This document shows, piece after piece, positions 1 to 10,071 of a stretch of DNA of 34,477 nt; position 1 is the first letter of the stretch, and each line of letters begins with the position of its first letter. The translations under genes and the position numbers were made by a program. The notes beneath the pieces were generated by a model. That model worked only from the letters and a program-made list of their open reading frames with translations. It was not told the DNA's origin and did no database searches. The stretch is from Sporosarcina aquimarina (GTDB lineage Bacteria; Bacillota; Bacilli; Bacillales_A; Planococcaceae). The stretch is taken from assembly GCF_019748715.1 (NCBI RefSeq), contig NZ_JACLBZ010000042.1:1-34477 (forward strand), given 5' to 3'.

Positions 1-72
1 GCAAAGACCGCACCTTTCTCGGCATGCCCTCCTATGCCTGTCGAGGCTAGACGACGCTTTCCGCTTTAGAAT
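1..72 (-). repeat. Partial copy (C0) of the structured repeat family found at 18479-18986
   Basis: Read on the minus strand, this stretch matches the 5' half of the array copies after metH: an AAAGCGGA-like lead, a 7-base arm, TAGCCTCGACAGGC, GGAGGGC, and the GGTCTTTGC apical-loop region. It then runs off the window. It starts within a few bases of the U-tract of the T-box terminator and has the same orientation as that transcript, so it would lie in the leader of whatever gene follows. The similarity is seen directly; a function is not known. Confidence 0.8.
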
Positions 73-305
73 AAAAAAACGCCCCTGTCATTTATGATGA
101 CAGAGACGCATTGGTTGCGTGGTTCCACTCCGCTTGGAAGAAATTTCTCTTCCCGCTTAATGTCTTTAACGCAGACGATACGTATGGCCTACTAAACAGT
201 TCAGCTCATCGCTCAAAGGTGCATTTCCATGTTAAATTAACTCAGGTCATTCCCAGCCTAGATGACCCTCTCTTTGGAGCATTCAACATGTACTTTCCTT
301 CTCAA
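73..305 (-). promoter_or_regulatory. T-box leader, cysteine-type, with terminator/antiterminator
   Basis: On the minus strand, downstream of gltX, there are recognisable T-box parts. A Stem I base AGAGAG lies at 268-273 and a GGCTGGGAATGACC-like distal part at about 246-266. The specifier segment GAAATGCACC has codon TGC (Cys) at 221-223. The T-box core GGAGTGGAACCACGC is at about 118-132. It is followed by a terminator hairpin with a T-run (73-110). T-box leaders bind uncharged tRNA and then allow read-through. In B. subtilis gltX is followed by a Cys T-box and cysES, so cysE is the expected target beyond coordinate 1 (inference). No protein is called in this stretch. Confidence 0.88.
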
Positions 306-369
306 CGCTTTTTTATGAATATTCATATTACGTTCATTTTACACAAATCCTAAGAAAAGTCAATATTGA

Positions 370-1830
370 TTATTTTGCAAATCTTCCGACACGTTGCAAA
401 ATCTTTTCTTTCCCGATTAGCGCAATTGCATCTGGCAATTCCGGACCAGATGTTTGACCTGTTGTCACGACACGAACTGGCATAAATAAATTCTTCCCTT
501 TATGTCCTGTTTCCTTTTGTACAGCTTTGATGGCCGCTTTAATGGATGGCGCATCAAACACCTCAAGAGCTTCCAATTGCCCCTTCAATGAAGTCATTAC
601 TTCCGGTACTTGTTCACCAGCCAAAATCTCCGATGCTGCTTCATCATATTCAACGGTGTCTTGGAAGAACTGGGCGGACAGCTCGACAATTTCAGCTCCA
701 AAGCTTAATTGACCTTGATATAAAGCGATTAGATCGTGCACCCATGTTTTTTCTTCATCCGTCATTTTGTCTGGTACGAGTTCTGCTGCCTGCAAGTGCG
801 GCAACGTCAGATCAATCACTTCTTCAAGTGATAATTTCTTAATATACTGGTTGTTCATCCATGTTAATTTATGTGTGTCGAACATAGACGGCGACTTAGA
901 CAAACGAGATTCATCGAATAATTTTATCAACTCGTCATGAGAGAAAATTTCTTCTTCCCCGCCCGGTGACCAGCCAAGCAATGCAAAGAAGTTGAACATC
1001 GCTTCAGGTAAATAGCCCAAGTCTTTGTATTGTGAAATGAATTGAATAATCGATTCATCACGCTTCGAAAGTTTCTTTCTGTCTTCATTGACGATTAACG
1101 TCATATGTCCAAACTGGGGATGTTCCCAGCCGAACACGTCGAATACCATTAATTGTTTCGGTGTATTCGTCAAATGCTCTTCTCCACGGAAGACATGAGA
1201 TATCTTCATCAGATGGTCATCCACTGCTACAGCAAAGTTGTAAGTTGGAATACCATTTGTCTTGACCATTACCCAGTCACCGATATCTTTCGATTCAAAT
1301 GTAACTGTACCGCGGACTAAGTCTTGTACCGTGTACGTAATATTATCAGGCACTTGCATACGAAGGCTGTAAGAGAGACCCGCTGCCTCTTTTTCAGCTA
1401 CTTGCTCTGCTGTTAAATTGCGGCATGCCCCATCATACATCGGCGCTGCGATGCCTGTTGCTTTTTGCGCTTCGCGTTTTGCTTCCAGCTCTTCGGGCGT
1501 ACAGAAACATTTGTAGGCATGGCCCTTTTCAAGCATTTCATCTGCATAGTTCTTGTACAGATCTAAACGTTCCATCTGGCGGTACGGTCCATATTCGCCG
1601 CCCACATCGATTGATTCGTCATGATGGATACCGAGCCATGTCAGGTTCTCCAACTGCGATAACTCGCCACTCTCGATATTTCGTTCTGTATCTGTATCTT
1701 CAATTCGGATGATGAATTTCCCATCGTAATGGCGGGCAAATAAATAGTTGAATAAAGCGGTCCGCGCGCCACCAATATGTAGTTGGCCTGTCGGACTTGG
1801 TGCGTAACGCACACGTACTTCTTGTGTCAT
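370..1830 (-). CDS. gltX: Glutamyl-tRNA synthetase
   Basis: Class I aminoacyl-tRNA synthetase that charges tRNA-Glu with glutamate in the cytoplasm. In many Bacillales it also misacylates tRNA-Gln for later amidation. The 486-aa length is normal. The HIGH-type signature is at residues 18-21 (HIGG, within [10 protein letters not shown]), and the KMSKS-type loop reads KLSKR at 253-257. The C-terminal half is the helical anticodon-binding region. The ATG at 1830 is preceded by GGAGAGGG. It is the last visible gene of the ctsR-to-gltX run and has its own candidate promoter 50-78 bp upstream. The Cys T-box leader follows. Nothing odd was seen. Confidence 0.97.
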   Translation of the reverse strand: MTQEVRVRYAPSPTGQLHIGGARTALFNYLFARHYDGKFIIRIEDTDTERNIESGELSQLENLTWLGIHHDESIDVGGEYGPYRQMERLDLYKNYADEMLEKGHAYKCFCTPEELEAKREAQKATGIAAPMYDGACRNLTAEQVAEKEAAGLSYSLRMQVPDNITYTVQDLVRGTVTFESKDIGDWVMVKTNGIPTYNFAVAVDDHLMKISHVFRGEEHLTNTPKQLMVFDVFGWEHPQFGHMTLIVNEDRKKLSKRDESIIQFISQYKDLGYLPEAMFNFFALLGWSPGGEEEIFSHDELIKLFDESRLSKSPSMFDTHKLTWMNNQYIKKLSLEEVIDLTLPHLQAAELVPDKMTDEEKTWVHDLIALYQGQLSFGAEIVELSAQFFQDTVEYDEAASEILAGEQVPEVMTSLKGQLEALEVFDAPSIKAAIKAVQKETGHKGKNLFMPVRVVTTGQTSGPELPDAIALIGKEKILQRVGRFAK

Positions 1831-1879
1831 AATTGTCCCTCTCCGTTCTGATTGTTGAAAAGAAGTTAATTGCTTATCT

Positions 1880-1908
1880 ATTTTAGCATTGTGTTGTTTT
1901 TTTTGAAA
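1880..1908 (-). promoter_or_regulatory. Candidate sigma-A promoter for gltX
   Basis: On the minus strand a -35-like TTTCAA (1903-1908) and a -10 TAAAAT (1880-1885) are 17 bp apart, with a TGC extended -10. It lies between ispF and gltX, so gltX could be transcribed apart from the upstream genes. The -35 is weak, so this is a pattern-based call. Confidence 0.45.
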
Positions 1909-1909
1909 G

Positions 1910-2389
1910 TCACTCGTTTTTCATCAATAAGATCGTAGCCATCGCAGCGATGCCTTCTTCACGCCCTGGGAAACCAAGGCGTTCCGTAGTTGTTGCTTTG
2001 ACATTCACTTGAGATAGATCCGCTTCCAATAATTCTGCTACTCGTTGACGGATATCACCGATATGCGGCGCCATCTTCGGTCGTTGCGCAATGATCGTGC
2101 AATCGATATTCCCTAAGCGATAGCCTTCTTCTTTGACCATTCCCCAAACTTTCTCCAGTAATACAGCAGAATCCGCATCCTTGAAAGCTTCATCTGTATC
2201 CGGAAAGTGTGTACCGATATCTACTTTTCCAATCGCTCCGAGTGCTGCGTCTGTCACTGTATGCAATAAGACGTCTGCATCCGAGTGTCCAATCAATCCC
2301 TTTGTGTGTGGGATTGTGATGCCTCCAATAATAAGGGGGCGATCTTCTGCAAATGCATGTACATCAAAACCTTGTCCAATTCGAAACAT
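1910..2389 (-). CDS. ispF: 2-C-methyl-D-erythritol 2,4-cyclodiphosphate synthase
   Basis: Fifth step of the MEP isoprenoid pathway: converts CDP-methylerythritol 2-phosphate to the cyclic diphosphate with release of CMP. The N-terminus [13 protein letters not shown] carries the DVH metal ligands. The conserved [16 protein letters not shown] segment with its metal-binding His follows, and the C-terminal part has the family [10 protein letters not shown] motif. The ATG at 2389 is chosen over an upstream in-frame codon because it gives 159 aa, the family length, and has AGGAGG just before it. It starts 13 bp after ispD, so the two are surely co-transcribed. Confidence 0.96.
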   Translation of the reverse strand: MFRIGQGFDVHAFAEDRPLIIGGITIPHTKGLIGHSDADVLLHTVTDAALGAIGKVDIGTHFPDTDEAFKDADSAVLLEKVWGMVKEEGYRLGNIDCTIIAQRPKMAPHIGDIRQRVAELLEADLSQVNVKATTTERLGFPGREEGIAAMATILLMKNE

Positions 2390-2402
2390 GAGGTGATTCC
2401 TC

Positions 2403-3083
2403 CTACTTTCTTCTTTCCAGTAAGACCTCGCCAATTGCCAGATCTTCCTGGGTCGTCATTTTCACATTATCATATGAACCTTCTACAATTTGCACGCTGT
2501 ATCCTATGCGCTCTACAAGCATCGATTCGTCAGTCCCGAGAAAACCTTCTCGAACTGCTGCATCAGAAGCTCTTTTCAGCAATTCATATCGAAATGCTTG
2601 CGGCGTCTGAACTAACCATAAATTCTCACGGTCTAGCGTTTGCTGCACGACATTATTCGCCGCAAGCTTGATTGTATCCTTTGCTCTCACTGCTGCAATT
2701 GCTGCACCTTTTTCATTCGCTGTGCTGACCAGTTTGCGGATGACAGACGAATCAAGGAAAGGTCTTGCGGCATCATGTACAAGCACAATGCCGTTACCTT
2801 CATATGTCTCTATGCAGGCGGCCACGCTATTTTGCCGTTCTCCGCCGCCTTTCACAAAGGTAATAATCTTTCCTTTGTCACTTCTTGCAAGCATTTCTTT
2901 AATGACAGTTTGTTCTTCAGGCTTTACAGCTATAATAATTTCCTCACAGTGAGGATCCTCTAAAAAAACACTCACCGTATGATACAAAATCGGCAATCCG
3001 CCGATCTCTAAGAAAAGTTTGTTCTGACCGGCACCCATACGCTTTCCACTGCCTGCAGCCGGGATCATTACTGTATAATTCAC
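2403..3083 (-). CDS. ispD: 2-C-methyl-D-erythritol 4-phosphate cytidylyltransferase
   Basis: Third step of the MEP pathway: joins CTP and methylerythritol 4-phosphate. The nucleotide-binding loop [15 protein letters not shown] lies near the N-terminus, and the [10 protein letters not shown] and [13 protein letters not shown] motifs follow. I place the start at the GTG at 3083, preceded by AGAGGA, giving 226 aa, which fits the family. The longer upstream reading would overlap yacL and add residues not seen in homologues. It lies between yacL and ispF, as in B. subtilis. Confidence 0.95.
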   Translation of the reverse strand: MNYTVMIPAAGSGKRMGAGQNKLFLEIGGLPILYHTVSVFLEDPHCEEIIIAVKPEEQTVIKEMLARSDKGKIITFVKGGGERQNSVAACIETYEGNGIVLVHDAARPFLDSSVIRKLVSTANEKGAAIAAVRAKDTIKLAANNVVQQTLDRENLWLVQTPQAFRYELLKRASDAAVREGFLGTDESMLVERIGYSVQIVEGSYDNVKMTTQEDLAIGEVLLERRK

Positions 3084-3111
3084 ATTAAGTCCTCTGCTTT
3101 CTGTAGCCGAT

Positions 3112-4194
3112 TCACCGGCCTTTCGGTTTTGCAAAAATCATTCGTCCCGCAGATGTTTGAAGAACACTTGTTACGACGACATCAATTGCCTGCCCGATAT
3201 GCGTTCTGCCATCCTCAATGACAATCATCGTGCCATCATCCAAGTACGCTACACCTTGGTTATGTTCTTTACCATCTTTGATGACGACTACATGCATTTC
3301 TTCTCCCGGAATAACGACCGGTTTAACTGCGTTTGCCAAATCATTGATGTTCAAGACTGCCACTCCGTGCAAATCAGAGACTTTATTCAAATTAAAGTCA
3401 TTCGTCACGACAAGACCTTCCATCTTCTTTGCCAGCTTCACAAGTTTTAAATCCACTTCCGCTACATCGTTAAAATCCTCATCCGTGATGAGCACGGTCG
3501 GTCCGTCGTCATTTTGCAGACGCTTTAGAATATCCAAACCGCGTCTCCCTTTAGTTCGCTTTAATGTATCGGATGAGTCGGCTATGTGTTGCAGTTCAGT
3601 TAACACAAACTGAGGAACGACGAGAATTCCTTGCAAAAATCCAGTAGCCGCAATATCCGCGATACGTCCGTCAATGATGACACTTGTATCAAGTAGCTTA
3701 TAAACATTCTTCTGAGGCGCCACAGCTTCAGTCGGCTCCTTCTTTTTTATCGTTGTATTGCGCAAATTAGAGAAAGCGTTGATAAACTCTTCCCATTTCT
3801 TAAAACCTACCTGGAAACCTAAATACCCTAGAAGTATGGATAGCAAGACGGGCAGTACAGATGAAATAACAGGAATCTCAATCGCATTCAATCCGAAACT
3901 GACCAAAAACGCTACGCTTAACCCTACGATTAAACCTATAGTACCGAATAGCAAATGCATGATCGGCGCCTTCAAAAGTCGTTCTTCAATCCATTTAATA
4001 AAGTCCACAATCGGTTCTGTTAAAAATAAGCTAAATAAATATAGAATGATTGCTCCTAAAACAGCTTCGACGTATGCGTTTTCTATCGCGGGGCGTGACG
4101 TAAAAGCGAACATGGCAAATAAGTACGGTAAAAATAAAACACCGAGAGTTCCTCCGATTAACAGGAAAGAAACCTGGACTACTCTTTTCAACAT
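3112..4194 (-). CDS. yacL: YacL-type membrane protein with PIN and TRAM domains
   Basis: A 360-aa protein with four predicted membrane segments in roughly the first 130 residues (two at about 5-60, two at about 80-130). A PIN-like ribonuclease domain follows at about 165-285, with acidic residues in the LLDTSVIIDGRIADI and DFNLNKV segments. A C-terminal TRAM-like RNA-binding domain follows, with GVAYLDDGTMIVIEDG. The family is conserved beside radA; its exact substrate is unsettled. AAGGAGGTG precedes the ATG. In B. subtilis disA separates radA from yacL; here only 144 bp with a short inverted repeat (GAGGGG/CCCCTC) and no T-run lie between. Confidence 0.9.
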   Translation of the reverse strand: MLKRVVQVSFLLIGGTLGVLFLPYLFAMFAFTSRPAIENAYVEAVLGAIILYLFSLFLTEPIVDFIKWIEERLLKAPIMHLLFGTIGLIVGLSVAFLVSFGLNAIEIPVISSVLPVLLSILLGYLGFQVGFKKWEEFINAFSNLRNTTIKKKEPTEAVAPQKNVYKLLDTSVIIDGRIADIAATGFLQGILVVPQFVLTELQHIADSSDTLKRTKGRRGLDILKRLQNDDGPTVLITDEDFNDVAEVDLKLVKLAKKMEGLVVTNDFNLNKVSDLHGVAVLNINDLANAVKPVVIPGEEMHVVVIKDGKEHNQGVAYLDDGTMIVIEDGRTHIGQAIDVVVTSVLQTSAGRMIFAKPKGR

Positions 4195-4338
4195 TCTCTT
4201 TCACCTCCTTTTCCTTCCTATTAGTATACAACGAATCACAGTAAGTCGCTTGGGTTAAGCGAGGGGTTTATTGCCCCCTCACTTCTATTAGGACAATCTA
4301 AATGCGGCAAAGGTTTCTTAACGCTTCAACCAGTCTAC

Positions 4339-5709
4339 TTACTTAAAAGCAATTCCAAGCGCCTCCGAGATTGTTTCAACCCCGACTACTTGGATGCCTG
4401 ACGGTACATCCCATCCCCCCATATTGGATGACGGCATGATAATCCGCTCAAACCCCAGCTTGGCAGCCTCTGTGACACGCTGCTCTATTCTTGATACCCT
4501 TCTTACCTCACCCGTTAACCCTACTTCACCAATAAAACAATCTCCCACCCCTACCGCGGTATCCCGATAACTCGACACGATACTTAACAGCACTGCTAAA
4601 TCGATCGCCGGTTCATCCAACTTTACTCCCCCAGCCACCTTAATATACGCATCTTGAGTTTGTAATAACATGCCTGCACGTTTTTCAAGAACCGCCATCA
4701 GCAAAGAAACGCGATTTTGATCAAGGCCCGTCGCCATCCGCTTCGGATAGTTGAAACTAGAAGGTGTAATCAACGCCTGTATTTCTACTAATATCGGACG
4801 TGTTCCTTCCATCGAAGCAACAATGGTCGAACCCGCGCCTCCTTGAGATCGTTCACGCAGGAATAATTCGGAAGGATTCAATACTTCCTTCAACCCAGAC
4901 TGCAGCATTTCAAAAATAGCGATTTCATTGGTCGAACCAAAACGGTTCTTCACACTCCGTAGAATACGGTAGGTATGATGGCGCTCTCCTTCAAAATAAA
5001 GGACGGCATCCACCATGTGTTCGAGCAACCTCGGTCCTGCAATCTGCCCTTCCTTTGTAACATGACCGACGATGAAAATCGCGATATTTTGCGTCTTGGC
5101 AATCCGCATTAATTCCGCAGTACACTCTCGAACTTGCGACACACTCCCAGGGGCAGAAGTAACTTCGGGATGATGTACTGTCTGAATGGAGTCCACAACA
5201 AGAAATTTCGGTTTCACTTCATCGACTGTTTCATGGATCATACCTAGATCTGTTTCTGCGTAAATATACAGCTCATCTGATTTGACACCCAATCTTTCTG
5301 CCCGCAACTTTGTCTGTCGTATCGACTCCTCGCCGGATATGTACAGGACGCGTTGTTGCTGGTTGGCAAGCAACGAAGATACTTGCAACAACAATGTCGA
5401 CTTTCCTATCCCCGGATCCCCGCCAATCAATACAAGTGAGCCGGGCACAATCCCCCCACCGAGCACGCGATTCAGTTCATTCAATTCTGTTTTCACACGC
5501 GGCTCTTCCACCATTTCAACCGCACTAATCGGTAAGGCCTTTTGCTTCACTTTTTCACCGTGTTGAAAAGCTGCACGGGGACCTTTTTGCACAATTTCCA
5601 CTTCTTCATCCATCGTGTTCCATTCACCACAGCCTGGACAGCGTCCCATCCATTTCGGAGACTCGTATCCACAGGAACGACACATGAATTTAGATTTACG
5701 CTTAGCCAT
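4339..5709 (-). CDS. radA: DNA repair protein RadA (Sms)
   Basis: RecA-like branch-migration ATPase acting in homologous recombination and transformation. In 456 aa it shows the family layout. An N-terminal zinc finger has C10, C13, C24 and C27. The Walker [11 protein letters not shown] is at 96-105. The RadA-specific KNRFG motif is at 254-258. A Lon-protease-like C-terminal domain follows. The ATG at 5709 has AGGGAGAG upstream. It follows clpC with a strong hairpin in the gap, so part of its mRNA may be set by read-through. The neighbour normally downstream, disA, is missing. Confidence 0.97.
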   Translation of the reverse strand: MAKRKSKFMCRSCGYESPKWMGRCPGCGEWNTMDEEVEIVQKGPRAAFQHGEKVKQKALPISAVEMVEEPRVKTELNELNRVLGGGIVPGSLVLIGGDPGIGKSTLLLQVSSLLANQQQRVLYISGEESIRQTKLRAERLGVKSDELYIYAETDLGMIHETVDEVKPKFLVVDSIQTVHHPEVTSAPGSVSQVRECTAELMRIAKTQNIAIFIVGHVTKEGQIAGPRLLEHMVDAVLYFEGERHHTYRILRSVKNRFGSTNEIAIFEMLQSGLKEVLNPSELFLRERSQGGAGSTIVASMEGTRPILVEIQALITPSSFNYPKRMATGLDQNRVSLLMAVLEKRAGMLLQTQDAYIKVAGGVKLDEPAIDLAVLLSIVSSYRDTAVGVGDCFIGEVGLTGEVRRVSRIEQRVTEAAKLGFERIIMPSSNMGGWDVPSGIQVVGVETISEALGIAFK

Positions 5710-5727
5710 ATTCTCTCTCCCTATACG

Positions 5728-5777
5728 AAAAGGACAGCTCGCTGCGCTTTTTAAATTTCTAAGCGAGCGAGCTATCC
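5728..5777 (-). terminator. Hairpin with short T-run between clpC and radA
   Basis: On the minus strand GGATAGCTCGCT pairs with AGCGAGCTGTCC (12 bp, one G-T), with an inner CGCTT/AAGCG extension, then TTTTCG. The stem is strong but the T-run is short, so it is probably a partial terminator or mRNA-processing/stabilising hairpin inside the operon. Confidence 0.55.
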
Positions 5778-5791
5778 GGATTTTTATTTAG

Positions 5792-8239
5792 TTAGTTACT
5801 TACGGATTCAGTTTGTTTTTCTGTCCGTACCACGAATTTATCGTCGTTCACATCAATCACTACTTTTTCACCCATAAGAACTTTACCTTCTAGTAATTCT
5901 TCAGATAAACGATCCTCTACGTGCTTCTGTAGCGCCCGGCGCAATGGTCGAGCTCCATACTCCGGATCATACCCTTCGTCGGTGATCTTATCCTGTGCAG
6001 CTTCTGTCAACACAAGCTCAATATCTTGTTCTGCTAATCGCTTCGCAAGATCTTCAGACATTAGGCTGACAATTTGTCGCAAATGTTCTTTCTCCAGTGA
6101 ATGGAATACAATCATGTCATCCACACGGTTTAAAAACTCCGGTCTGAACGTTTTCTTTAACTCGCTCAGCATTTTTTCTTTCATATCTTCATAATCAGAT
6201 TCGCCGTCTTGGATATTGAATCCGACATATCGGTTTTTCTTCAACTCAGTAGCCCCAACGTTTGACGTCATAATCATGACCGTATTACGGAAATCTACCG
6301 TCCGACCTTTAGAATCTGTTAAGCGTCCGTCTTCCAACACTTGAAGTAAAATATTGAAAACATCCGGGTGTGCTTTTTCAATTTCATCCAGTAAGACAAC
6401 GGAGTATGGTTTACGGCGAACTTTTTCTGTCAGTTGGCCGCCTTCCTCGTAGCCTACATAACCTGGAGGTGAACCTACAAGACGAGACGTTGCATGTTTC
6501 TCCATATACTCGGACATATCGATACGAATCATAGCATCCTCATCACCGAACATCACTTCTGCCAGCGCACGAGCCAACTCTGTTTTACCAACACCTGTTG
6601 GACCTAGGAAGATAAATGAACCGATAGGACGTTTCGGATCTTTCAATCCGGCACGCGCACGGCGGATTGCTCGTGAAATCGCTAAGACTGCTTCATTTTG
6701 ACCAATCACGCGCTCATGTAGGATTTCTTCCATTTTGAGTAATTTAGCTGATTCGGTTTCCGCAATCTTATCCACTGGGACTCCCGTCCACATCGCTACA
6801 ACTGCAGCGATATCATCGACAGTTACTTCAGACTCTGTTTTTCCTTGTTTTTCTTTCCATGCTGCTTTTGTTGTTTCTAATTCTTCCTTCATCTTCTGCT
6901 CTGTATCACGGTAAGAAGCCGCTTTTTCAAACTCTTGGCTCTGAACAGCTGCATTCTTTTCAGAACGGATCGCTTCTAGCTTCACTTCTAATTCCTTCAA
7001 GTTTGGAGGAGTCGTATACGAACGAAGACGAACTTTAGATCCTGCCTCATCCATCAAATCAATCGCTTTGTCCGGTAAGAAACGATCGGAAATATAGCGA
7101 TCAGACATTTTCGCAGCTGCTTCTACTGCTTCATCCGTTATCTTCACTCGGTGATGCGCTTCATAGCGATCACGAAGTCCTCTAATGATTTGGATAGTCT
7201 CTTCCACCGTTGGTTCATCTACTTGGATCGGCTGGAATCGACGTTCAAGTGCTGCATCTTTTTCAATGTATTTACGATATTCATCTAATGTAGTAGCGCC
7301 GATACATTGTAATTCTCCTCGAGCGAGAGAAGGTTTTAAGATATTAGATGCATCGATCGCACCTTCCGCTCCGCCCGCGCCAATCAATGTATGCAATTCA
7401 TCGATGAACAGAATGATGTTTCCTGCCTGACGAATCTCTTCCATCACTTTTTTCATGCGGTCTTCAAATTCACCGCGATATTTCGTGCCCGCAACAACTG
7501 TACCCATATCGAGCGTCATAACACGTTTGTCACGTAAGATTTCAGGTACTTCATTGTTGACTACTTGCTGTGCCAACCCTTCTGCGATTGCAGTTTTACC
7601 AACACCAGGCTCTCCAATCAAGACTGGATTGTTTTTGGTACGACGAGCCAGCACTTCAATTACACGCGTAATCTCTTTGCTTCGTCCAATAACTGGATCC
7701 AAAGTGCCTTCACGTGCAATCTCTGTTAAATCTCTAGCTAAACTATCCAATGTCGGTGTAGCGGCAGAAGCGTTGTTTGAAGTACTGCCAACTGAACTTT
7801 CATCATTGCCGAGTAACTGAAGAACTTGCTGGCGAGCTTTGTTTAAGCTGACGCCCGCATTGTTCAGGACGCGAGCCGCTACGCCTTCTCCTTCTCGGAT
7901 TAATGCTAATAAAATATGTTCTGTACCAATATAGGAATGACCCAGCTTACGGGATTCATCAACCGAAAGCTCGATGACGCGTTTTGCACGCGGTGTATAA
8001 TGAACGATCGGTCCTACATCTTTCGAGCCCACGCCTACAAGAGCCTCTACTTCCCGTTCAATCGTATCCGCATTGACACTAATGGCGTCCAGCGCTTTCG
8101 CTGCAATTCCACCGCCTTCTCGGATCAATCCAAGTAAAATATGCTCTGTACCAATTGATTCGTGTTTTAAGCGTATTGCCTCTTCTTGAGCCAGTTGCAA
8201 AACTTTTTGCGCACGTTGTGTAAATCGATTAAACATCAT
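5792..8239 (-). CDS. clpC: ATP-dependent Clp protease ATP-binding subunit ClpC
   Basis: AAA+ unfoldase of the ClpCP protease, which degrades misfolded proteins and regulators and targets arginine-phosphorylated substrates made by McsB. About 815 aa. Two N-domain repeats lie at about 1-145. D1 has Walker [10 protein letters not shown] near 205. A coiled-coil middle/UVR-like region that docks McsA/MecA lies at about 405-470. D2 has Walker [10 protein letters not shown] near 545. I place the start at the ATG at 8239 ([13 protein letters not shown]), which matches the usual N-terminus and is 7 bases from GAGGGG; an ATG 6 bases upstream almost touches that site. It has its own CtsR operator and candidate promoter. 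Confidence 0.97.
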   Translation of the reverse strand: MMFNRFTQRAQKVLQLAQEEAIRLKHESIGTEHILLGLIREGGGIAAKALDAISVNADTIEREVEALVGVGSKDVGPIVHYTPRAKRVIELSVDESRKLGHSYIGTEHILLALIREGEGVAARVLNNAGVSLNKARQQVLQLLGNDESSVGSTSNNASAATPTLDSLARDLTEIAREGTLDPVIGRSKEITRVIEVLARRTKNNPVLIGEPGVGKTAIAEGLAQQVVNNEVPEILRDKRVMTLDMGTVVAGTKYRGEFEDRMKKVMEEIRQAGNIILFIDELHTLIGAGGAEGAIDASNILKPSLARGELQCIGATTLDEYRKYIEKDAALERRFQPIQVDEPTVEETIQIIRGLRDRYEAHHRVKITDEAVEAAAKMSDRYISDRFLPDKAIDLMDEAGSKVRLRSYTTPPNLKELEVKLEAIRSEKNAAVQSQEFEKAASYRDTEQKMKEELETTKAAWKEKQGKTESEVTVDDIAAVVAMWTGVPVDKIAETESAKLLKMEEILHERVIGQNEAVLAISRAIRRARAGLKDPKRPIGSFIFLGPTGVGKTELARALAEVMFGDEDAMIRIDMSEYMEKHATSRLVGSPPGYVGYEEGGQLTEKVRRKPYSVVLLDEIEKAHPDVFNILLQVLEDGRLTDSKGRTVDFRNTVMIMTSNVGATELKKNRYVGFNIQDGESDYEDMKEKMLSELKKTFRPEFLNRVDDMIVFHSLEKEHLRQIVSLMSEDLAKRLAEQDIELVLTEAAQDKITDEGYDPEYGARPLRRALQKHVEDRLSEELLEGKVLMGEKVVIDVNDDKFVVRTEKQTESVSN

Positions 8240-8338
8240 ATCCATTCCCCTCTTTTCTTCATAAATAGAACCTATTCTATGTTATGCCAGTTGAATCCTC
8301 ATTGCTTTAATCCTTCACTCTATACCTATTCATATCAT

Positions 8339-8391
8339 TTCATAAAAAGCCGTAATTTAAACCTCAATACTGACTTTGACTATCTTTGATT
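8339..8391 (-). promoter_or_regulatory. CtsR operator plus candidate clpC promoter
   Basis: On the minus strand the tandem heptad AATCAAAGATAGTCAAAG (plus-strand 8375-8391) fits the CtsR consensus of repeated GTCAAA heptads spaced by three bases. Just downstream are -35 TTGAGG (8362-8367), a 17-bp spacer and -10 TATGAA (8339-8344). This gives clpC a separate heat-inducible start about 100 bp before its ATG, in addition to the ctsR promoter. The operator is clear; the promoter is moderate. Confidence 0.75.
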
Positions 8392-8430
8392 AACTATAAA
8401 TCCAAATTGACGATCTTGCAAAAAGTATGC

Positions 8431-9519
8431 TCAGGACTTTTCAGAATTGTTTCCTGGAGCTTGCGTACATTCAATTCCTAAGCGATCACGGAATAATTTT
8501 GCACGAAATACGTCGCGTTGGTCTGATGTTAATTCTGTACCCGCATATTGCTGAAGGAAACCTGGCTGCATGAAAATCATTAATTCATTTAAAATTGCCA
8601 TGTCTAAATTTTCTATGATACCTAAATCAATACCCAAACGGACATCGGACAAACATCTGGCTGCTTCTGCGGAAGGTAGTATACGGGCATGAGTAATCGT
8701 ACCAAGCGAACGGTAAAGCCGATTTTCCAAATGGACCTGTGATTTCGCTAATAATATTTCACGGGACTTTTTCTCGTGTGCAATCAAACGCTTTGATATA
8801 TTGTCCAGATCCTTCAATATTTCTTCTTCAGACTTGCCAAGTGTTGTTTGATTGGATATCTGATAAATATTTCCAAGGGCTTCACTGCCTTCTCCGTAGC
8901 TACCGCGCACCACCATCCCAAGACGTGATATTGCAGGAATAATCCGTTCAATTTGCTTGGTGATGGTGAGAGCCGGTAAATGCATCATGACAGATGCCCG
9001 CATACCGGTTCCTGTGTTGGATGGACAACTAGTCAAATAGCCAAACGTCTCATCAAAAGCATAATCCAAGTTTCGTTCTATCTCGCTGTCTACTTGATTC
9101 GCCTGCTCATAGGCAGTATCGATTTGAAAGCCAGGATAAATACATTGGATACGTATATGGTCTTCTTCATTCACCATAATACTGATTGTTTCATCTTCTG
9201 AAAGCAGGACCGAACCGTATTTATCTGGGTCGATTAACTGTGGGCTTACCAAATGTTTCTCAACTAATATTTGTCTCTCAAGAGGTGATAGGTCTGACAT
9301 CGACGTGCCCGCAAAATGATGCTCTTCCATAGTAGCCACCGCTTGGTCAACTGATTCATTGACACGTTTAGCGTCTTCTTCAGAAGCACAAATAGGGAAT
9401 AGGTAACTTTGCAGGTTGCGTGCTAATCTGATTCTTGTAGATAGGACGATATCCGAATGTTCTCCCTTTGCCACCATCCAGCCTGTCAGCTCTTGTTTGA
9501 TGAATTTTTCAAATGACAT
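8431..9519 (-). CDS. mcsB: Protein-arginine kinase McsB
   Basis: Phosphagen-kinase-like enzyme that phosphorylates arginines on CtsR and on aberrant proteins, marking them for ClpCP. 362 aa with the guanido-kinase catalytic fold: SDIVLSTRIRLARN near residue 27, and the reactive-cysteine motif TSCPSNTGTGMRASV in the middle. I use the ATG at 9519 (MSFEKFIKQ), which matches family N-termini and has GGAGGTGA before it; a longer in-frame reading adds six residues. It overlaps the end of mcsA by 11 bases, so translation is probably coupled. Downstream comes the clpC-specific CtsR operator. Confidence 0.96.
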   Translation of the reverse strand: MSFEKFIKQELTGWMVAKGEHSDIVLSTRIRLARNLQSYLFPICASEEDAKRVNESVDQAVATMEEHHFAGTSMSDLSPLERQILVEKHLVSPQLIDPDKYGSVLLSEDETISIMVNEEDHIRIQCIYPGFQIDTAYEQANQVDSEIERNLDYAFDETFGYLTSCPSNTGTGMRASVMMHLPALTITKQIERIIPAISRLGMVVRGSYGEGSEALGNIYQISNQTTLGKSEEEILKDLDNISKRLIAHEKKSREILLAKSQVHLENRLYRSLGTITHARILPSAEAARCLSDVRLGIDLGIIENLDMAILNELMIFMQPGFLQQYAGTELTSDQRDVFRAKLFRDRLGIECTQAPGNNSEKS

Positions 9520-10060
9520 GTTGATCGTCACCTCCATCGGCCAATTGCTGTTTTACTGTATTGGCTTCATCTCGTAATATGGCAGCTTCTTCAAAACGCT
9601 CAGCTTCTACCGCTTCCTTCATTTTTGTGCGGATGTCCTCTAATTGTTTTTTCAAAGCAAACCGTTCATTGAAGGAGACTGGTACCTTACCACCATGATT
9701 TGTATTGCCGTTATGCAATTTAGCAAACACTCGTGGCAGCTGCTCGCGGAAAGTATCGTAGCACGTCGCACATCCAAATTTCCCAATGTCTAAAAACCTA
9801 TGAAAAGTCAGTCCGCAACTCGGGCATTTGGGGCCATCAGGAAAAGTCTCATTCGACTTTTGACCTTGTAATAATTCTGAACCTCCAAGCCAATGTGCCA
9901 GAAATTGTTGAATGGACAACGGCTCTTGATCAGGGCTGAATGAAAATGTCTGGGAGTAAAACGCACATTTATCACATAAATGCCGCTCTGTCGTGCCATT
10001 CATTGTCTCTTGTTTAAAAACCACAGTGGCCGGACGTTCTTTGCAGTTTTCACAAAGCAT
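9509..10060 (-). CDS. mcsA: McsA, activator of the McsB arginine kinase
   Basis: Zinc-binding partner that activates McsB and shapes CtsR control. 183 aa with four CxxC pairs: MLCENCKE at the N-terminus, HLCDKC, CPSCGL and GCATCYDTF. A C-terminal UVR (UvrB/UvrC-like) helix follows, with EAVEAERFEEAAILRDEA. GAGGTGATG precedes the ATG. It starts 11 bp after ctsR and overlaps mcsB, the compact arrangement known from B. subtilis. All expected cysteines are present. Confidence 0.95.
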   Translation of the reverse strand: MLCENCKERPATVVFKQETMNGTTERHLCDKCAFYSQTFSFSPDQEPLSIQQFLAHWLGGSELLQGQKSNETFPDGPKCPSCGLTFHRFLDIGKFGCATCYDTFREQLPRVFAKLHNGNTNHGGKVPVSFNERFALKKQLEDIRTKMKEAVEAERFEEAAILRDEANTVKQQLADGGDDQHVI

Positions 10061-10071
10061 TTATCATCACC

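Noticed and set aside
111..353. 80-codon plus-strand open frame at the left end
   Set aside because: It lies antisense over the T-box leader and has no ribosome site or protein-like composition.
4260..4285. GAGGGG/CCCCTC inverted repeat after radA as a terminator
   Set aside because: No T-run follows on the minus strand and the stem is only six base pairs.
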